This document shows, in pieces, positions 8,214 to 18,120 of a DNA stretch of 64,000 nucleotides. The DNA comes from Symbiodinium natans (lineage: Eukaryota; Sar; Dinophyceae; Suessiales; Symbiodiniaceae). The number at the start of each line of letters is the position of its first letter. Position 1 is the first letter of the stretch. The translations under genes and the position numbers were made by a program. The notes under the pieces are model-generated. The model saw nothing but the letters and a program-made list of their open reading frames with translations. It was not told where the DNA came from and ran no database searches. The stretch lies in contig CAJNDS010000179.1 of the NCBI GenBank assembly GCA_905221605.1, positions 1 through 64,000 of the forward strand, given 5' to 3'.

Positions 8214-10250
8214 ATGGCGACTCCCGAGGGCCCTGACCCTCATGCAGCGCCGCCCGCACCTGCTCCAGTGCCTGGGTTCGCCCCTGTCTGTGTGGTAAAG
8301 CGCTTCCGCAAAGGACTCTCCGGGCCGTCTCTTCCGGTTAAAGGGGGGGACAGGGGGCAATCCGCAGCCAAGAGTGATGAGCTGGCTGACAGTAAACCTG
8401 ACATCCAAACCTCGAAAGCTGCGAGTGCTGAGCTTGGTGGGACTAGCTGCCAGGCTACCGATGCCCCTACAGGAATGGGCAATGCCCAATCATCGCAGTC
8501 TCATGATGCGCTACGTGGAAGTGATCCCGTTGATTTGGGGTTTGAGAAACCTGAAGGCCAACCCATGGCCTCAGGATCTGGGCTTTGCGTGCCTGTCAAG
8601 AGTCCAGCCTGGTCTCATGTCAATGTGGGCCCTTCCCTAGCAGCACAGTCTGGTGCAACGCTACGTGGGAGTGAAGCCGAAGATTTGGTGCCTGAGAAAC
8701 CTGATGGCCAAATTTTAATTGATAATGATAATGTGCACATGGGGTCCGTTCCTTCTGTTCAGCATAGGGATGCATCGTGTGCGACCAAAGAGATGTTGGG
8801 GCTGTGTCGAGCGGGGGAGCTGAGTCCCCTTGCGAAACGGAACAGTGTGCACCTGGACGTGTCAGTCCGTCTGGTCGAAGATGATGACTCGAGTGCTCTC
8901 CCTGGTCCCGCTGAACGGCCACCCAAGCCCGATAAGATGAGAGCACATCAGCATGCCCAACCACGTGTGCCCCGTCTTAGCCACGCCATGACTTCATGCC
9001 ATGAACCAGTGGATGAGCTTGGGTATCCAGCGCGTCATGCTGCCGGTGTAAGAGATGCACCGCCCTTCCTTCCTGGTGTCTCCGAAGCTTCCCCAAGCGT
9101 GATGCATGCGAAGGATGGGGCGCCCTCTGAGGTGGTTCCCAAGCCTGATGGCCGACGCGTGCCACCTGCATATGTCGCCAGACAACAGGATTACCTGAGG
9201 AGTGAGGTTAGCCCTACCCCTAGTAGTTCGGATGCTGAAACTGTGCGTGTGCCGTTTCCCGAGGTGCAGCTGGAATTCACTATGAGGCAGGATGCCCCTG
9301 GTAGGCCAGTTTCTGCTCCTCACAGATCTCGCTGCAATGATTTTGGGGCTGAAGCCCAAAGCACTGCATCAAATGCTGATAGGACCAACCCTGAGCCCAC
9401 AAGCCATTCCACTTGTGGTCCTAATGCGTCCGCGCAGCATGATTCTCGCTCGCCGCTTGGGGCCCCTGCAGGTGACAACCTTGTGCTCTCCCCTCACTTT
9501 TCCGGGGCTAGCGAGCTCGGTGCAAAGTGTCCGTCAACCAGAGGTCCAGTTGTGCCGGGAAATTCTGTCCAAGGTGCAACCGCTGGCACTATGGATGACG
9601 AGGCCCGACCAGGACCAAGGCGAGTCTTCATGGGGCCTGCAGGTTTTCCGGGTTTACCCAAGAAGGAGTTGCCGCCTGGTGAGCTACGCGTGGTAACCCC
9701 CATAAGTTCGCGGCCTATCTTCGCCGGCCCAGGCTCCATTCCCCGAAGGGCTGAAGCCTTCTCTAAGCAAGCCGCAACCCCTCCTTGTGATGGGAAAACT
9801 AAGGTCTTGGTCCTGGACAACGTACATAGCGCATCTGAAGCCCTGCTTCCTGGTGGTCAGCCACTGCCGCCCCGTCCGCCAACTCCTAAGCGGAAGAGGT
9901 GTGAGCCGGAGGGGGTCAGCCGTTCAAGTGGCTCCGCCTCTTCTGAAGAGGGCGTCTCTCTCACTCCGGAAAGCGCAGAGGCCTTTCTAGCCAGACTTGA
10001 TGCCCGACCCACGTGTCCCTCCGGTCATCCGTTGTTCACCTTTGGGTCACCTGAGCCAAATTGGTGGTGCAGTGTGTGCAAAAGGGAGTTCACCACGCGG
10101 GTTTGCTGTGGGGGTGCAGGGTATGCGACTTTGACATGTGCGGAAATTGCTTGGCCAGTCAGCGCAGTGGCCCCGCCATCTCCCTTGCTCCGGATCAGGG
10201 TGTCACTCAAGGTGCAACTCCCAGCAACGTCGAGACATGGCCATCAATAA
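8214..10250 (+). CDS. Long Pro/Ser/Gly-rich protein with C-terminal zinc finger (interrupted)
   Basis: A 678-codon frame of low-complexity character, rich in Pro, Ser, Gly, Ala and charged residues, without membrane segments. It contains internal repetition such as LRGSDPVDLGFEKPEGQ near residue 100 and LRGSEAEDLVPEKPDGQ near 150. At the C end (about 10008-10090) a finger begins: CPSGHPLFTF, then WWCSVCKREF. The remaining Cys residues continue in the frame two bases over (see 10061-10888), so the last ~50 residues of this frame are probably not native. It could be the gag-like ORF1 of the plus-strand element or a host gene. Function unknown. Confidence 0.5.
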   Translation: MATPEGPDPHAAPPAPAPVPGFAPVCVVKRFRKGLSGPSLPVKGGDRGQSAAKSDELADSKPDIQTSKAASAELGGTSCQATDAPTGMGNAQSSQSHDALRGSDPVDLGFEKPEGQPMASGSGLCVPVKSPAWSHVNVGPSLAAQSGATLRGSEAEDLVPEKPDGQILIDNDNVHMGSVPSVQHRDASCATKEMLGLCRAGELSPLAKRNSVHLDVSVRLVEDDDSSALPGPAERPPKPDKMRAHQHAQPRVPRLSHAMTSCHEPVDELGYPARHAAGVRDAPPFLPGVSEASPSVMHAKDGAPSEVVPKPDGRRVPPAYVARQQDYLRSEVSPTPSSSDAETVRVPFPEVQLEFTMRQDAPGRPVSAPHRSRCNDFGAEAQSTASNADRTNPEPTSHSTCGPNASAQHDSRSPLGAPAGDNLVLSPHFSGASELGAKCPSTRGPVVPGNSVQGATAGTMDDEARPGPRRVFMGPAGFPGLPKKELPPGELRVVTPISSRPIFAGPGSIPRRAEAFSKQAATPPCDGKTKVLVLDNVHSASEALLPGGQPLPPRPPTPKRKRCEPEGVSRSSGSASSEEGVSLTPESAEAFLARLDARPTCPSGHPLFTFGSPEPNWWCSVCKREFTTRVCCGGAGYATLTCAEIAWPVSAVAPPSPLLRIRVSLKVQLPATSRHGHQ

Positions 10251-10888
10251 AGCTCTTGCGTGCGTCAGGGTTTTTGACGGGCCATGATATGTTCCCTAAT
10301 GACCTTCGTCTCGTCCTGGATGTGAAAGGGCGAAACCTGTCGGTGTTGGGGTGTAGCAGGGCACCGGAGCTCAAAGGTGGGTTCCGCAAAGTGTACCACC
10401 TGAAAGGGGAGGAGCCTGCTGCAAGCCTGGTGTTAAAGCTGGCGGAGAGTGATGCATTGACTGCCATGTTGGAAGGCCCGGCCCTGCCTCCCGCAGCATG
10501 CATCTCCCTGGCTCTCCAATGTTGTCGTATTGTCCTCCGGGCCACCCTTGCAGGCATTAAGTGCAGGGACCTCGGGGAGAAACAATGGGGCCTAAGGGTC
10601 CCGCCAGGTTTCAACTTCCAGGATGAAGTCTCCCTGCAACAGGTACGCAGCAGCCTGGTGGCGGAGGCATTCCACCTCATCATCCTCGATGCCAACTGTT
10701 GCCTCCCGGTGCCCCAGGCATGCCTCTTGGGGCCACGGAAAAAGGGGTCCTACTGGGCCCTCCTGACCAGGCTAGTGGGCCCCACCGCTAGCGAGCGGCT
10801 TCAAATGTTTCTCCGTGCTCATAATTTCAATGCCCGCAGTTGTCTTTCCGCTTTAACGCGTGATCACGTTACGGGGCCTTGTTCGTGA
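10061..10888 (+). CDS. Continuation of zinc-finger protein after a frame change; kinase-like fragment?
   Basis: This frame completes the finger begun in the previous ORF: GCRVCDFDMCGNC supplies the CxxC-DxDxCxxC pattern after CPSGH…CSVC. The shift falls between about 10077 and 10110 and amounts to -1 (or +2). I see no classic slippery heptamer in register there, so a mutation is the simplest reading. About 90 residues further on, KGGFRKVYHL and LVLKLAES recall the glycine loop and VAIK strand of a protein kinase N-lobe, but no HRD or DFG motif follows. It ends at 10888. Calling it a kinase would be unsafe. Confidence 0.4.
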   Translation: MVVQCVQKGVHHAGLLWGCRVCDFDMCGNCLASQRSGPAISLAPDQGVTQGATPSNVETWPSIKLLRASGFLTGHDMFPNDLRLVLDVKGRNLSVLGCSRAPELKGGFRKVYHLKGEEPAASLVLKLAESDALTAMLEGPALPPAACISLALQCCRIVLRATLAGIKCRDLGEKQWGLRVPPGFNFQDEVSLQQVRSSLVAEAFHLIILDANCCLPVPQACLLGPRKKGSYWALLTRLVGPTASERLQMFLRAHNFNARSCLSALTRDHVTGPCS

Positions 10889-13669
10889 GCCGGCCACAAT
10901 GCAAATGTGTTTGCAATATCTGCAACCCATGTCCCATGGGCGTCGTAATGTTGCCTTGAAGCAAGGACGCGCCAAGCTGGTGATGAGGATGCAATTCGCA
11001 ACGAAAGAAGAAACAAGAGGACCTGAGCCTGCGCTCACACATGTTTTTTGCATGTTACAGGTAGCATGAGACGAGCAATGTTTGCTCAGCCAATGGGCTA
11101 TGAGGGTCTCATGAGGTGGCACATGGTGCCCATGTATGAGCCAAGGGGCTGTCATACAACATGGCCATGGTGCCAGGTATGTCCATTGGACTACAAACGC
11201 TCATGTAAGGATGATGGCTCAAAGTGATGTTGGTAGTGCATGCCAGGAATGCTGTGCCCGAGGCGACCTAGCATCCTGAACGACGCCCTCGGCCTCCCCA
11301 GGACGGAAGGAACAACATGTTTGGAGCACTGCGGCCTCCCTCATTGGGTACCCCGAGACGTGCAATTGCGGCAAGCTGTCTCGACCGTTCTTGTTGTGTG
11401 CCACGGTGCAATTCCCGTCATTCACTCACTGCTTGATGTGAGCGTGCCTCCCCAGGCCAGCCCTAAGCTTCGTATGTTATACCCACGACACGGTCTTGCC
11501 TCCTGGTCGCCTCCGTGGCCGCAGAGTGATGTGGCCAGTGTGGCCAACCAAGCATTAGGTCCTTTGAGCACTTTTGCATAAGCACCTTCATTAATCCAAA
11601 CTCCTGAAGGCCCGTCTTACACGGGTGCGTCGCCTGTGTCGGTCGCTGAAAGGCAATTTCAGTCAGTGCTGCGCCAGTTTCTGAGGACCTACATTGGCAA
11701 TCCGGCTGCGTTGCCATCAGCCCTGAATGGCTTCATTTCAATGTGTCGGCCCTGTGCTTCGCCGAGCTAACCTGTTGGGTGTGTGGACTCTTCCTATGCT
11801 CTTCCGCGCCTCCTCCTGCCGGCACTTCCGACCCAGCCTTCTTGGCTGCAGGCACCTCTGGTACACATGCCCTACGACATGTATGGATGCAAAGACATAG
11901 TGGCCAACAAGCGGCCGACAGCGTCTCTGCACCTTTCGCGGATTGGTCCCCCCCCTCCATTTGCTGTGTGGGGTAGGCCTTGGTTAAGTTAACTGTGAAC
12001 CAACGGGGGCAGAGTCGTTGACTCAGGCTACTGCTCATGTGGGGCCCGAGCAAAACTGATTCCCTCGGCCGACCGGGTCGGCTGCTTAGGCTGCTTACTC
12101 GAGCGTACGCTCCGTGTGGAACCCAAGCCGACCGCGGTACTCCACCGTCATTCTGGACTGATTAGGCTGTTTCAGTGGCCCTGGTTTTTCTCACCGGCGC
12201 GCACTGGGTCCCTTTGTTCGGTGTGCCCATTCATGCAAAGTCTTGCACCCCGTAAACAGGCGAGCCCGCGCCTGCCGCCATGCAAGGCAGTGTGCTATGT
12301 GTTGTGTGCGTACGCAGTCAATGTGGCAAGGCCCACCCATCAATCCCAGCAGTTGTGATGGCAGGTTGGTTGCTCTGTTGCACATTTGGAGGAGGCTGCT
12401 CGACAAGTGTTTGTCCGTCTGCTCGAGCTGAAAGCTGCACCTCGCGAACCCTAAGCTGGCAGCTTCCCAATGGAGAATGCGTTGGTCCCGGCACTTGTAA
12501 GCTACCAAGTCTCGATGGCCTTGTCGCCCGCTGCCGCTAAAGCCAAACAAGGGGGACAAAGTGCGCAGTGCGCTCGGGCGGGACACACAGTCCTTTCTTC
12601 CAATGACCGTGTGGGGTCTGTAACAACTCCCCGCTGCAATGCGGTGCCAGGGCCCGTCACCACGCGGCGCACTCCCTGCCGGCATGCCATCCCTATATTT
12701 TCCGACTTCCTCCACTGGCCCCCCTTGGCCAGGTCGTCCCGCGTTGCCTAGTGTGCGGTTAAGTGGGGGAGGTAGGGGAGGTGTATGTAACTTGTGCGGT
12801 GGCTGGATGCTGGTTTCTGTCAACTTGTGCGGTGGCTGCTGTTTTTCTGTTAACTTGTTCGAAGGCTGAAAGTGTACCCTATTGGAGTGCCTGGAGTTTT
12901 AAGCCGTTCTGTCTGGTGGGTGGTCGCCGGGTCTCCTGACGATCTGGGCGCCCGAACAGTTAAGCCTTTAGTGTCTGGATGCGCGCGCAGAGTCTCCCGA
13001 CCTGACGCATGGCTTGTTTCCCCTCAGCCGTGTTTGAGTTGTCCGCAGGGCCTAGTGGACCTGACGCCTGGCGTGCTGGCGTGCTCTCCCTGGTCCTTTG
13101 GTAAGCGGTTGGCGCTCATCGGGTCCATTTGTCCAAATGCCTGGATTACCGTTGTCTTGGTCGCACTTCTGAGCATTTGGTGCAGGGTTAGTGTTCGCCG
13201 GTCTGCTGACCTGATGCTTGGCCGAGCTTCCTGGGCCTTGTTCAAGTCGCCCATGGCAGAATCTCCCTGAGCAATGTTTGAGAGTGCCCACCGGGTCTCG
13301 GCGACCAGACGCCTGACGGGCTCACTTTGAATCTCGGTATGCGGTTGACGTTCGGCTGGTCTACGTGACCAAACGACTGGCACGTACTCAGCTCGGTCAC
13401 CCATCGCCTTCTGCTCCCTTCCCACTGGGTGCGCGGAAGGTCGGGGTTCAAGCGTGCGACCCTGTGGAAGTTTGAATGCGTTATGCCCTGCATGATGTCA
13501 CAGGGTCGTTTTGTCGTTATCACCATGCCGCAAATCCCGGTGTGCCAATGCAGGAGTGAATGTTGTGGGTCATGCTCAGCCCCGGAGAGATTCTTTGGCT
13601 TGTCGTGATAATAACGATGGTTTACGTGTAAGGGCCCGCCTGAATCTATTGCAAGATGTCCCTCGTGAT

Positions 13670-13691
13670 GGGGGGGGGGGCGGGGGGGGGG
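13670..13691 (+). repeat. G-tract
   Basis: Eleven G, one C, then ten G. A C-run lies about 40 bases downstream (13731-13740), so the two could pair or form a G-quadruplex. Confidence 0.8.
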
Positions 13692-14354
13692 CCCGACCAG
13701 TCGGCATGTGTCTGGCGTTACAGCTGGCTCACCCCCCCCCTTACGTCAAGTGGGAGGTCCGCCACGCTGGAGTCGTAGCGTGTGTGCGAGCTGCGCGGGG
13801 ACCAATGCTTTGAGTTGTTAACTCGTCTTAAACGAGTTGGGTTCTTTCTGGCTTTCACTTGCCTGGGCAGCCTTGGTGATTGGTCCGTTAACCGACAAAG
13901 TGCCCCCCCGCTAAGACTTGGGACCCGCACGCTGTTGATTTTAATAACTCAGGTGATGCGGACAGGGACATGGGCAGCATGAGTGTTTCTGGTGCACGCA
14001 GTGGCAGCCAGAGGTCATGGACAGGCCCCACCTTTGAAAAGGGTAATCCTGGCCCAACCTCGAATAAACATTTAGGTCTTGTCACACAAGGAGTGCCTTG
14101 TAACCCGCGCGTCGCAGGACGGGCAAGCAGGGCGGAGTCTGCACTCTGGTCGCCTGCTGTCATATCAGCGCCCGATCGCCCTTGGTGTGTGAGCCTCTGG
14201 GGTAACGAATAAACAGTGTGTGCTCCCTGGACTGGTGTCTACTGGTGCCGTGGCGCCGTATGCCTCGGACGGTGCCCCTCTTTGCACCAACGCGTGGGGT
14301 CCTCCCGATGATAAAAGTTGTGCCCAGCTGCGATGCAAGCGACCTGGACACGGG

Positions 14355-14389
14355 GAGGGGGGAAGAGCACAGCTGTGCTTCTCCCCCCC
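14355..14389. other. Near-perfect palindrome
   Basis: AGCACAGCTGTGCT is a perfect 14-bp palindrome centred near 14372. It is flanked by GGGGGGAAG on the left and TTCTCCCCCC on the right, which extends the stem with one small mismatch region. Confidence 0.75.
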
Positions 14390-14687
14390 CCGCTTTCAAC
14401 GCGGGTGGTCGTGCATGTACCCAATATGACATGGAGTGGCCAGGGTCTGTGTGCATTGCGTGGTTCGGTCGTAAGGCCACACTGTCAGGAGGTTCACCCC
14501 GGGTGATTACGAGGCCGTACTACTATCCCGGTATGCCCGGTCCTACATTACATGTGGCTTGGAGGCGGAAGAGCGTGGGATACCTCGTTGACTCGCAACC
14601 CACTGTTTTGGGGTAGTGGATGCATGGGGTCTGAGCTCCAAGCTGCCTTGCTCTCGACGGTGCCCACCATAATCGTTCGGTTAAATT

Positions 14688-15784
14688 GGGGGTTTTTGAG
14701 GTAGTTGTGTAGATAGTGATGCGCACGCCTTCTGCTTGGCGTATGCGCTAAAACCATGTGCATCGACCTTTCAAAATGATCCTTGATTCGCCCACCGATG
14801 AAAAGAAGGAAGCCTTGGAACTTGCAAGGGTGTGGGCTTTCCGTGTGCCTTAGGTTCGGACTGTGCTTTTGGGTTCAAACCATTTTGGCACAAGCGATAA
14901 GCTTACTGTTCGCGAGCGAATCGTGTTTTATCGCTTGCTTCCAATAATGCCCGGTGAAAAACGGTATGCCGTTTGTACACTGTTTGAAGCCAAAAGTTAA
15001 TTTTGATACTTTGAATTTCACATGCCCGACACTTGCCTGTGCATGTTCTGCATGTCTCCGCGGTCAGCGAATGCAAAGGTTTAGAGGCTGTCTGCAGCTT
15101 GTGACGTGTCTTGGCGTGCAACATGCTTGGCTATGTAAATGCAACATTACGAGTATTATGCAGCTTTATGTGTGTTCCTTGAAGTGCAGCACTGGCTCAT
15201 TGCACCGTGCGAAAATTTGTCCCACCCGGCCCACCCTGGGCATTCATGACACAGGTGCCTGCAATCAAGCCTCGCTTTCTGCAGTGCCACGTTCCATTTC
15301 CGATGAGCATTGTGGCAATATGTCCCACCCAGCCCACCCTGGGCATTTCATGTGCAGGGACCGCTGCTGCAGCCATGCCTCCCCGCATGCTAAGCCATGT
15401 TGCATTTTATATCGTGGCCTGGCTCCCGTCCAGCCCACTCACTGCATGCTCGAAGCAGGGCCCGCTGCGGCGGCCGCAACTCCCTGCCGGCCATCCTGGC
15501 CGCCTGCTGAGCCTATGTGTACAGCGTCCTCGCCCTCAAAGGGGGTTTGATGTCTTTGTGTAGATAGTGAGGGGGGTTTTTGAGGTAGTTGTGTAGATAG
15601 TGATGCGCGCGCCTTCTGCTTGGCGTATGCGCTAAAACCATGTGCATCGACCTTTCAGAATGATCCTTGATTCGCCCACCGATGAAAAGAAGGAAGCCTT
15701 GGAACTTGCAAGGGTGTGGGCTTTCCGTGTGCCTTAGGTTCGGACTGTGCTTTTGGGTTCAAACCATTTTGGCACGAGCGATAA
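14688..15784 (+). repeat. Pair of 213-bp direct repeats ending in SL-like motif
   Basis: 14688-14900 and 15572-15784 are the same length and differ at only a few bases. Both begin GGGGGTTTTTGAGGTAG and end in CTTTTGGGTTCAAACCATTTT-type sequence followed by GGCACAAG (copy 1) or GGCACGAG (copy 2) and CGATAA. The end resembles two tandem truncated spliced-leader relicts. The 671-bp spacer holds a degenerate tandem repeat. The decayed RT ORF starts four bases after the second copy. Confidence 0.85.
15206..15460. repeat. Degenerate ~107-bp tandem repeat
   Basis: TTTGTCCCACCCGGCCCACC at about 15218 and ATATGTCCCACCCAGCCCACC-type sequence at about 15325 share the following CTGGGCATT and flanks. A third, weaker copy follows near 15425. 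No gene is apparent. Confidence 0.6.
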
Positions 15785-15787
15785 AGA

Positions 15788-17325
15788 ATGGTCCTAGACA
15801 GCTCAGTTTGCAATGTAAACCCACTTTGCACATTGCCTGAACGCGTCTGCTTGCCCACATCTGCAGACGTCAGGGCCTCCTTCAAGCCCAAAGACCCCAA
15901 ACACGCCGCCCAAGGAGCCGCCCTAGACTTCAAAGCCGCCCACAAACGGGTCAAAGTCAAGCCCTCAGACCAAGGCCTATTGCTTTTCAGACACGCCAGC
16001 CGCCTTTTCGCCTACGTTGTGTGCCATTTTGGCGCGCGCTTTTCAGCCTACTGGTGGCAGAGGGTTGGAGCCCTGATTCTGCGCCTGCTACACCACGTCT
16101 TAGCCCATGAGCCCCACAAAGCCTGGCTCTACGTCGACGACCTGCTGCTGTGCCTCCTCAGACACAAGGCCCCGGAGCAGCTAGCCCTCACAGTGGCCTT
16201 CCTCACAGTCATTGGTGCCCCAATCAGCTGGAAGAAAGCTGCCTTCGGCGACCAACTCGTTTGGTGCGGTTGGAAGTTCTGCTTCGCCACAGAATCTGTA
16301 TGCCTAGCACAGCCTAAGCTAGATAAACTGCGCGCCCAGCTACTCAGCCTTCTGGAGCACAAGCGCGTCCCCCGCAAAGAGCTCGAATCCTGCCTCGGCC
16401 TACTGATGTGGGCCACCAGCGTAAGCTCTCACCTGCGCTGTTTCGCCGCTCCGCTGTATGCGGACTTGCGCAGCCCGCCTGGGACCCAATACCCCATCCC
16501 ACCTCGCAGCTGGTCACAGTTCCTGTGGTGCCTAGACTCCCAGTGCCGGGTCACCAAAGATGCCTCGTACCTACAACTGCCCATCAAAGCCAGGGTGATC
16601 GAGGTCAAAGGGAAGCCAGTGTCGTCAAAAACGGACATTTGGCCCATCCCGGCTGCAGACAAGACTGTATGGGTGCGCATCGCGGACCCAAACGCACAGG
16701 AAATCACTCTACGCAACGACAGCAAAGCCGCCCTGCACTGGCTTGCTCAATGCTTCACCCACGAATTCCGCATGCCCCTAGCCCAGCCGCCCCTGCTGCC
16801 ATGCCTCTCAGCCGCAGACGCCATGGCAGACGGGATTCAAGTTGGGATCGGGGGCTGGTTATGCACATCCAGCCAGACCTTCTGGTTCGCACAACAGTGG
16901 TCCATAGCAGAGCTTCGCGCCCACTGGCCTTTCCTCACGAAGGGACGCCCAGCAATATATCGCCTGCTTCCAAACAATTGCCCAGTGGGTCCTTCTACAG
17001 ATGGCCTACGCGGCCACCGGTTGCTCCAGTCTGCGCTTTTGCACTCTCAGTGACAACAGCCCCACACATCTTCCTGCAGAAGGTAGCCTCCTGGGCCCAC
17101 GCTAAGGGTCTAAGCCTAGAAGTGGGCCATATACGGGGCGTAAAAAACACGGACGCGGACGACCTCAACCGAAACCGCCTACAGAAGTTCACCGGCACGA
17201 CTAAATCCCATAGATTCCACGTCCATCTGCAAGACCTAGCACGGTCGGAGCACGAGGTCAGCCTATGGCCCTCAGACGCCAATTGGAGCACTGGCCTAGT
17301 GCAGGTCTCAGCACATCCAGCCTAG
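15788..17325 (+). pseudogene. Decayed RT-RNase H of a tyrosine-recombinase-type retroelement
   Basis: The frame 15788-17053 contains RT motif A ALDFKAAHKR, the palm with FGARFSAYWW and the catalytic AWLYVDDLL. RNase H follows as SAADAMADGIQVGIGGWL (first Asp) and SIAELRAHWP (Glu). The third Asp (CTLSDNSPTHL, about 17030-17065) and the C-terminal IRGVKNTDADDLNR (about 17130-17170) lie in two other frames, so at least two frameshifts have occurred. The RT finger region upstream of motif A is largely missing, as the ORF starts just after a 213-bp repeat. No recombinase is found downstream. The element is inactive as it stands and related to, but clearly distinct from, the RT of the minus-strand polyprotein. 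Confidence 0.8.
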
Positions 17326-17407
17326 TGCCCCGGGCACCGGCCAGACCGCCCGCGGTGGGGGTAGAGAGGCCTGATGCATTCACCGGTCTGCCCTGGGCCC
17401 CTGAAGT

Positions 17408-18120
17408 GGGGGTGTGATGGCCTTACATGGTCGTGGGATCTTGCCCAGCCTTTCCCACGAAGCATTCCACTCTTTCGCCCAGAGCAGCACCGCTGAAAAC
17501 AGGAGAGTGAGTTGTTGGTACCCTAAGCCCCTTGCTTTTGGGACATAGGATTAGGGTTGGACTCCTCTCCCCAACTAGGGTTAGGTCATGCAGTGCTTGT
17601 TGGGAGAACGCTTCGGGTTTTTGGTTCCCGTGTGTTTTCCCACAAGTGAATCATGCACCGCTATTCGCCTTACGCCTAAACAAGCCTTGCACAGCTGGAG
17701 CATCTCCGGCTCACAGCTGGCCTTGACCTAACCCCTAGGTGGGGCCTTCTGCTTTTCGCCCACCCACCACTGCCCTTGCGCACTCAAAGCATATCAACCA
17801 AAGCCTGGATCCGTCCGGATCCCGCCTCCCAAAGTGGAGTAGCCCCTCAGAAATGCCCAATTGCCTCCCAAAGTGGAGTAGCCTCAGTCCCGCCTCGGGA
17901 CCTCATCTCACCTCAACAGGGGGTGTGATGGCCTTACATGCTCGTGGGATCTTGCCCAGCCTTTCCCACGAAGCATTCCACTCTTTCGCCCAGAGCAGCA
18001 CCGCTGAAAACAGGAGAGTGAGTTGTTGGTACCCTAAGCCCCTCCCTTTTGGGACATAGGATTAGGGTTGGACTCCTCTCCCCAACTAGGGTTAGGTCAT
18101 GCAGTGCTTGTTGGGAGAAC
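17408..18120 (+). repeat. 202-bp direct repeats around a 309-bp spacer (element 3' end)
   Basis: 17408-17609 and 17919-18120 are equal in length and nearly identical. They begin GGGGGTGTGATGGCC and end GCTTGTTGGGAGAAC. The spacer 17610-17918 includes a 21-bp direct duplication (17824-17844 and 17863-17883, core CTCCCAAAGTGGAGTAG). The block follows the RT-RNase H remnant by 83 bases and ends exactly where LINE sequence starts. It is read as the B1-A2-B2 end of a PAT-like split-repeat element. Confidence 0.8.

Larger units (their letters stand above)
10889..14687. other. 3.8 kb without a convincing gene
   Basis: Open frames here are short and overlap on both strands with no recognisable domain. 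Visible content: degenerate imperfect repeats built on an ACTTGTGCGGTGGCTG core (about 12790-12870), a degenerate series around GACCTGACGCCTGG (about 12930-13400), a G-tract at 13670-13691 and a strong palindrome at 14355-14389. It may be non-coding body of the plus-strand element or nested decayed insertions. Confidence 0.5.

Noticed and set aside
12191-12823. 210-codon minus-strand frame
   Set aside because: GC-rich random-looking sequence with a plus-strand open frame opposite; no domain, no conserved bias.
16021-16050. CCATTTTGGCGCGCGC inside the RT remnant as another leader relict
   Set aside because: It encodes the RT segment CHFGARF in frame, so it is explained by the protein.
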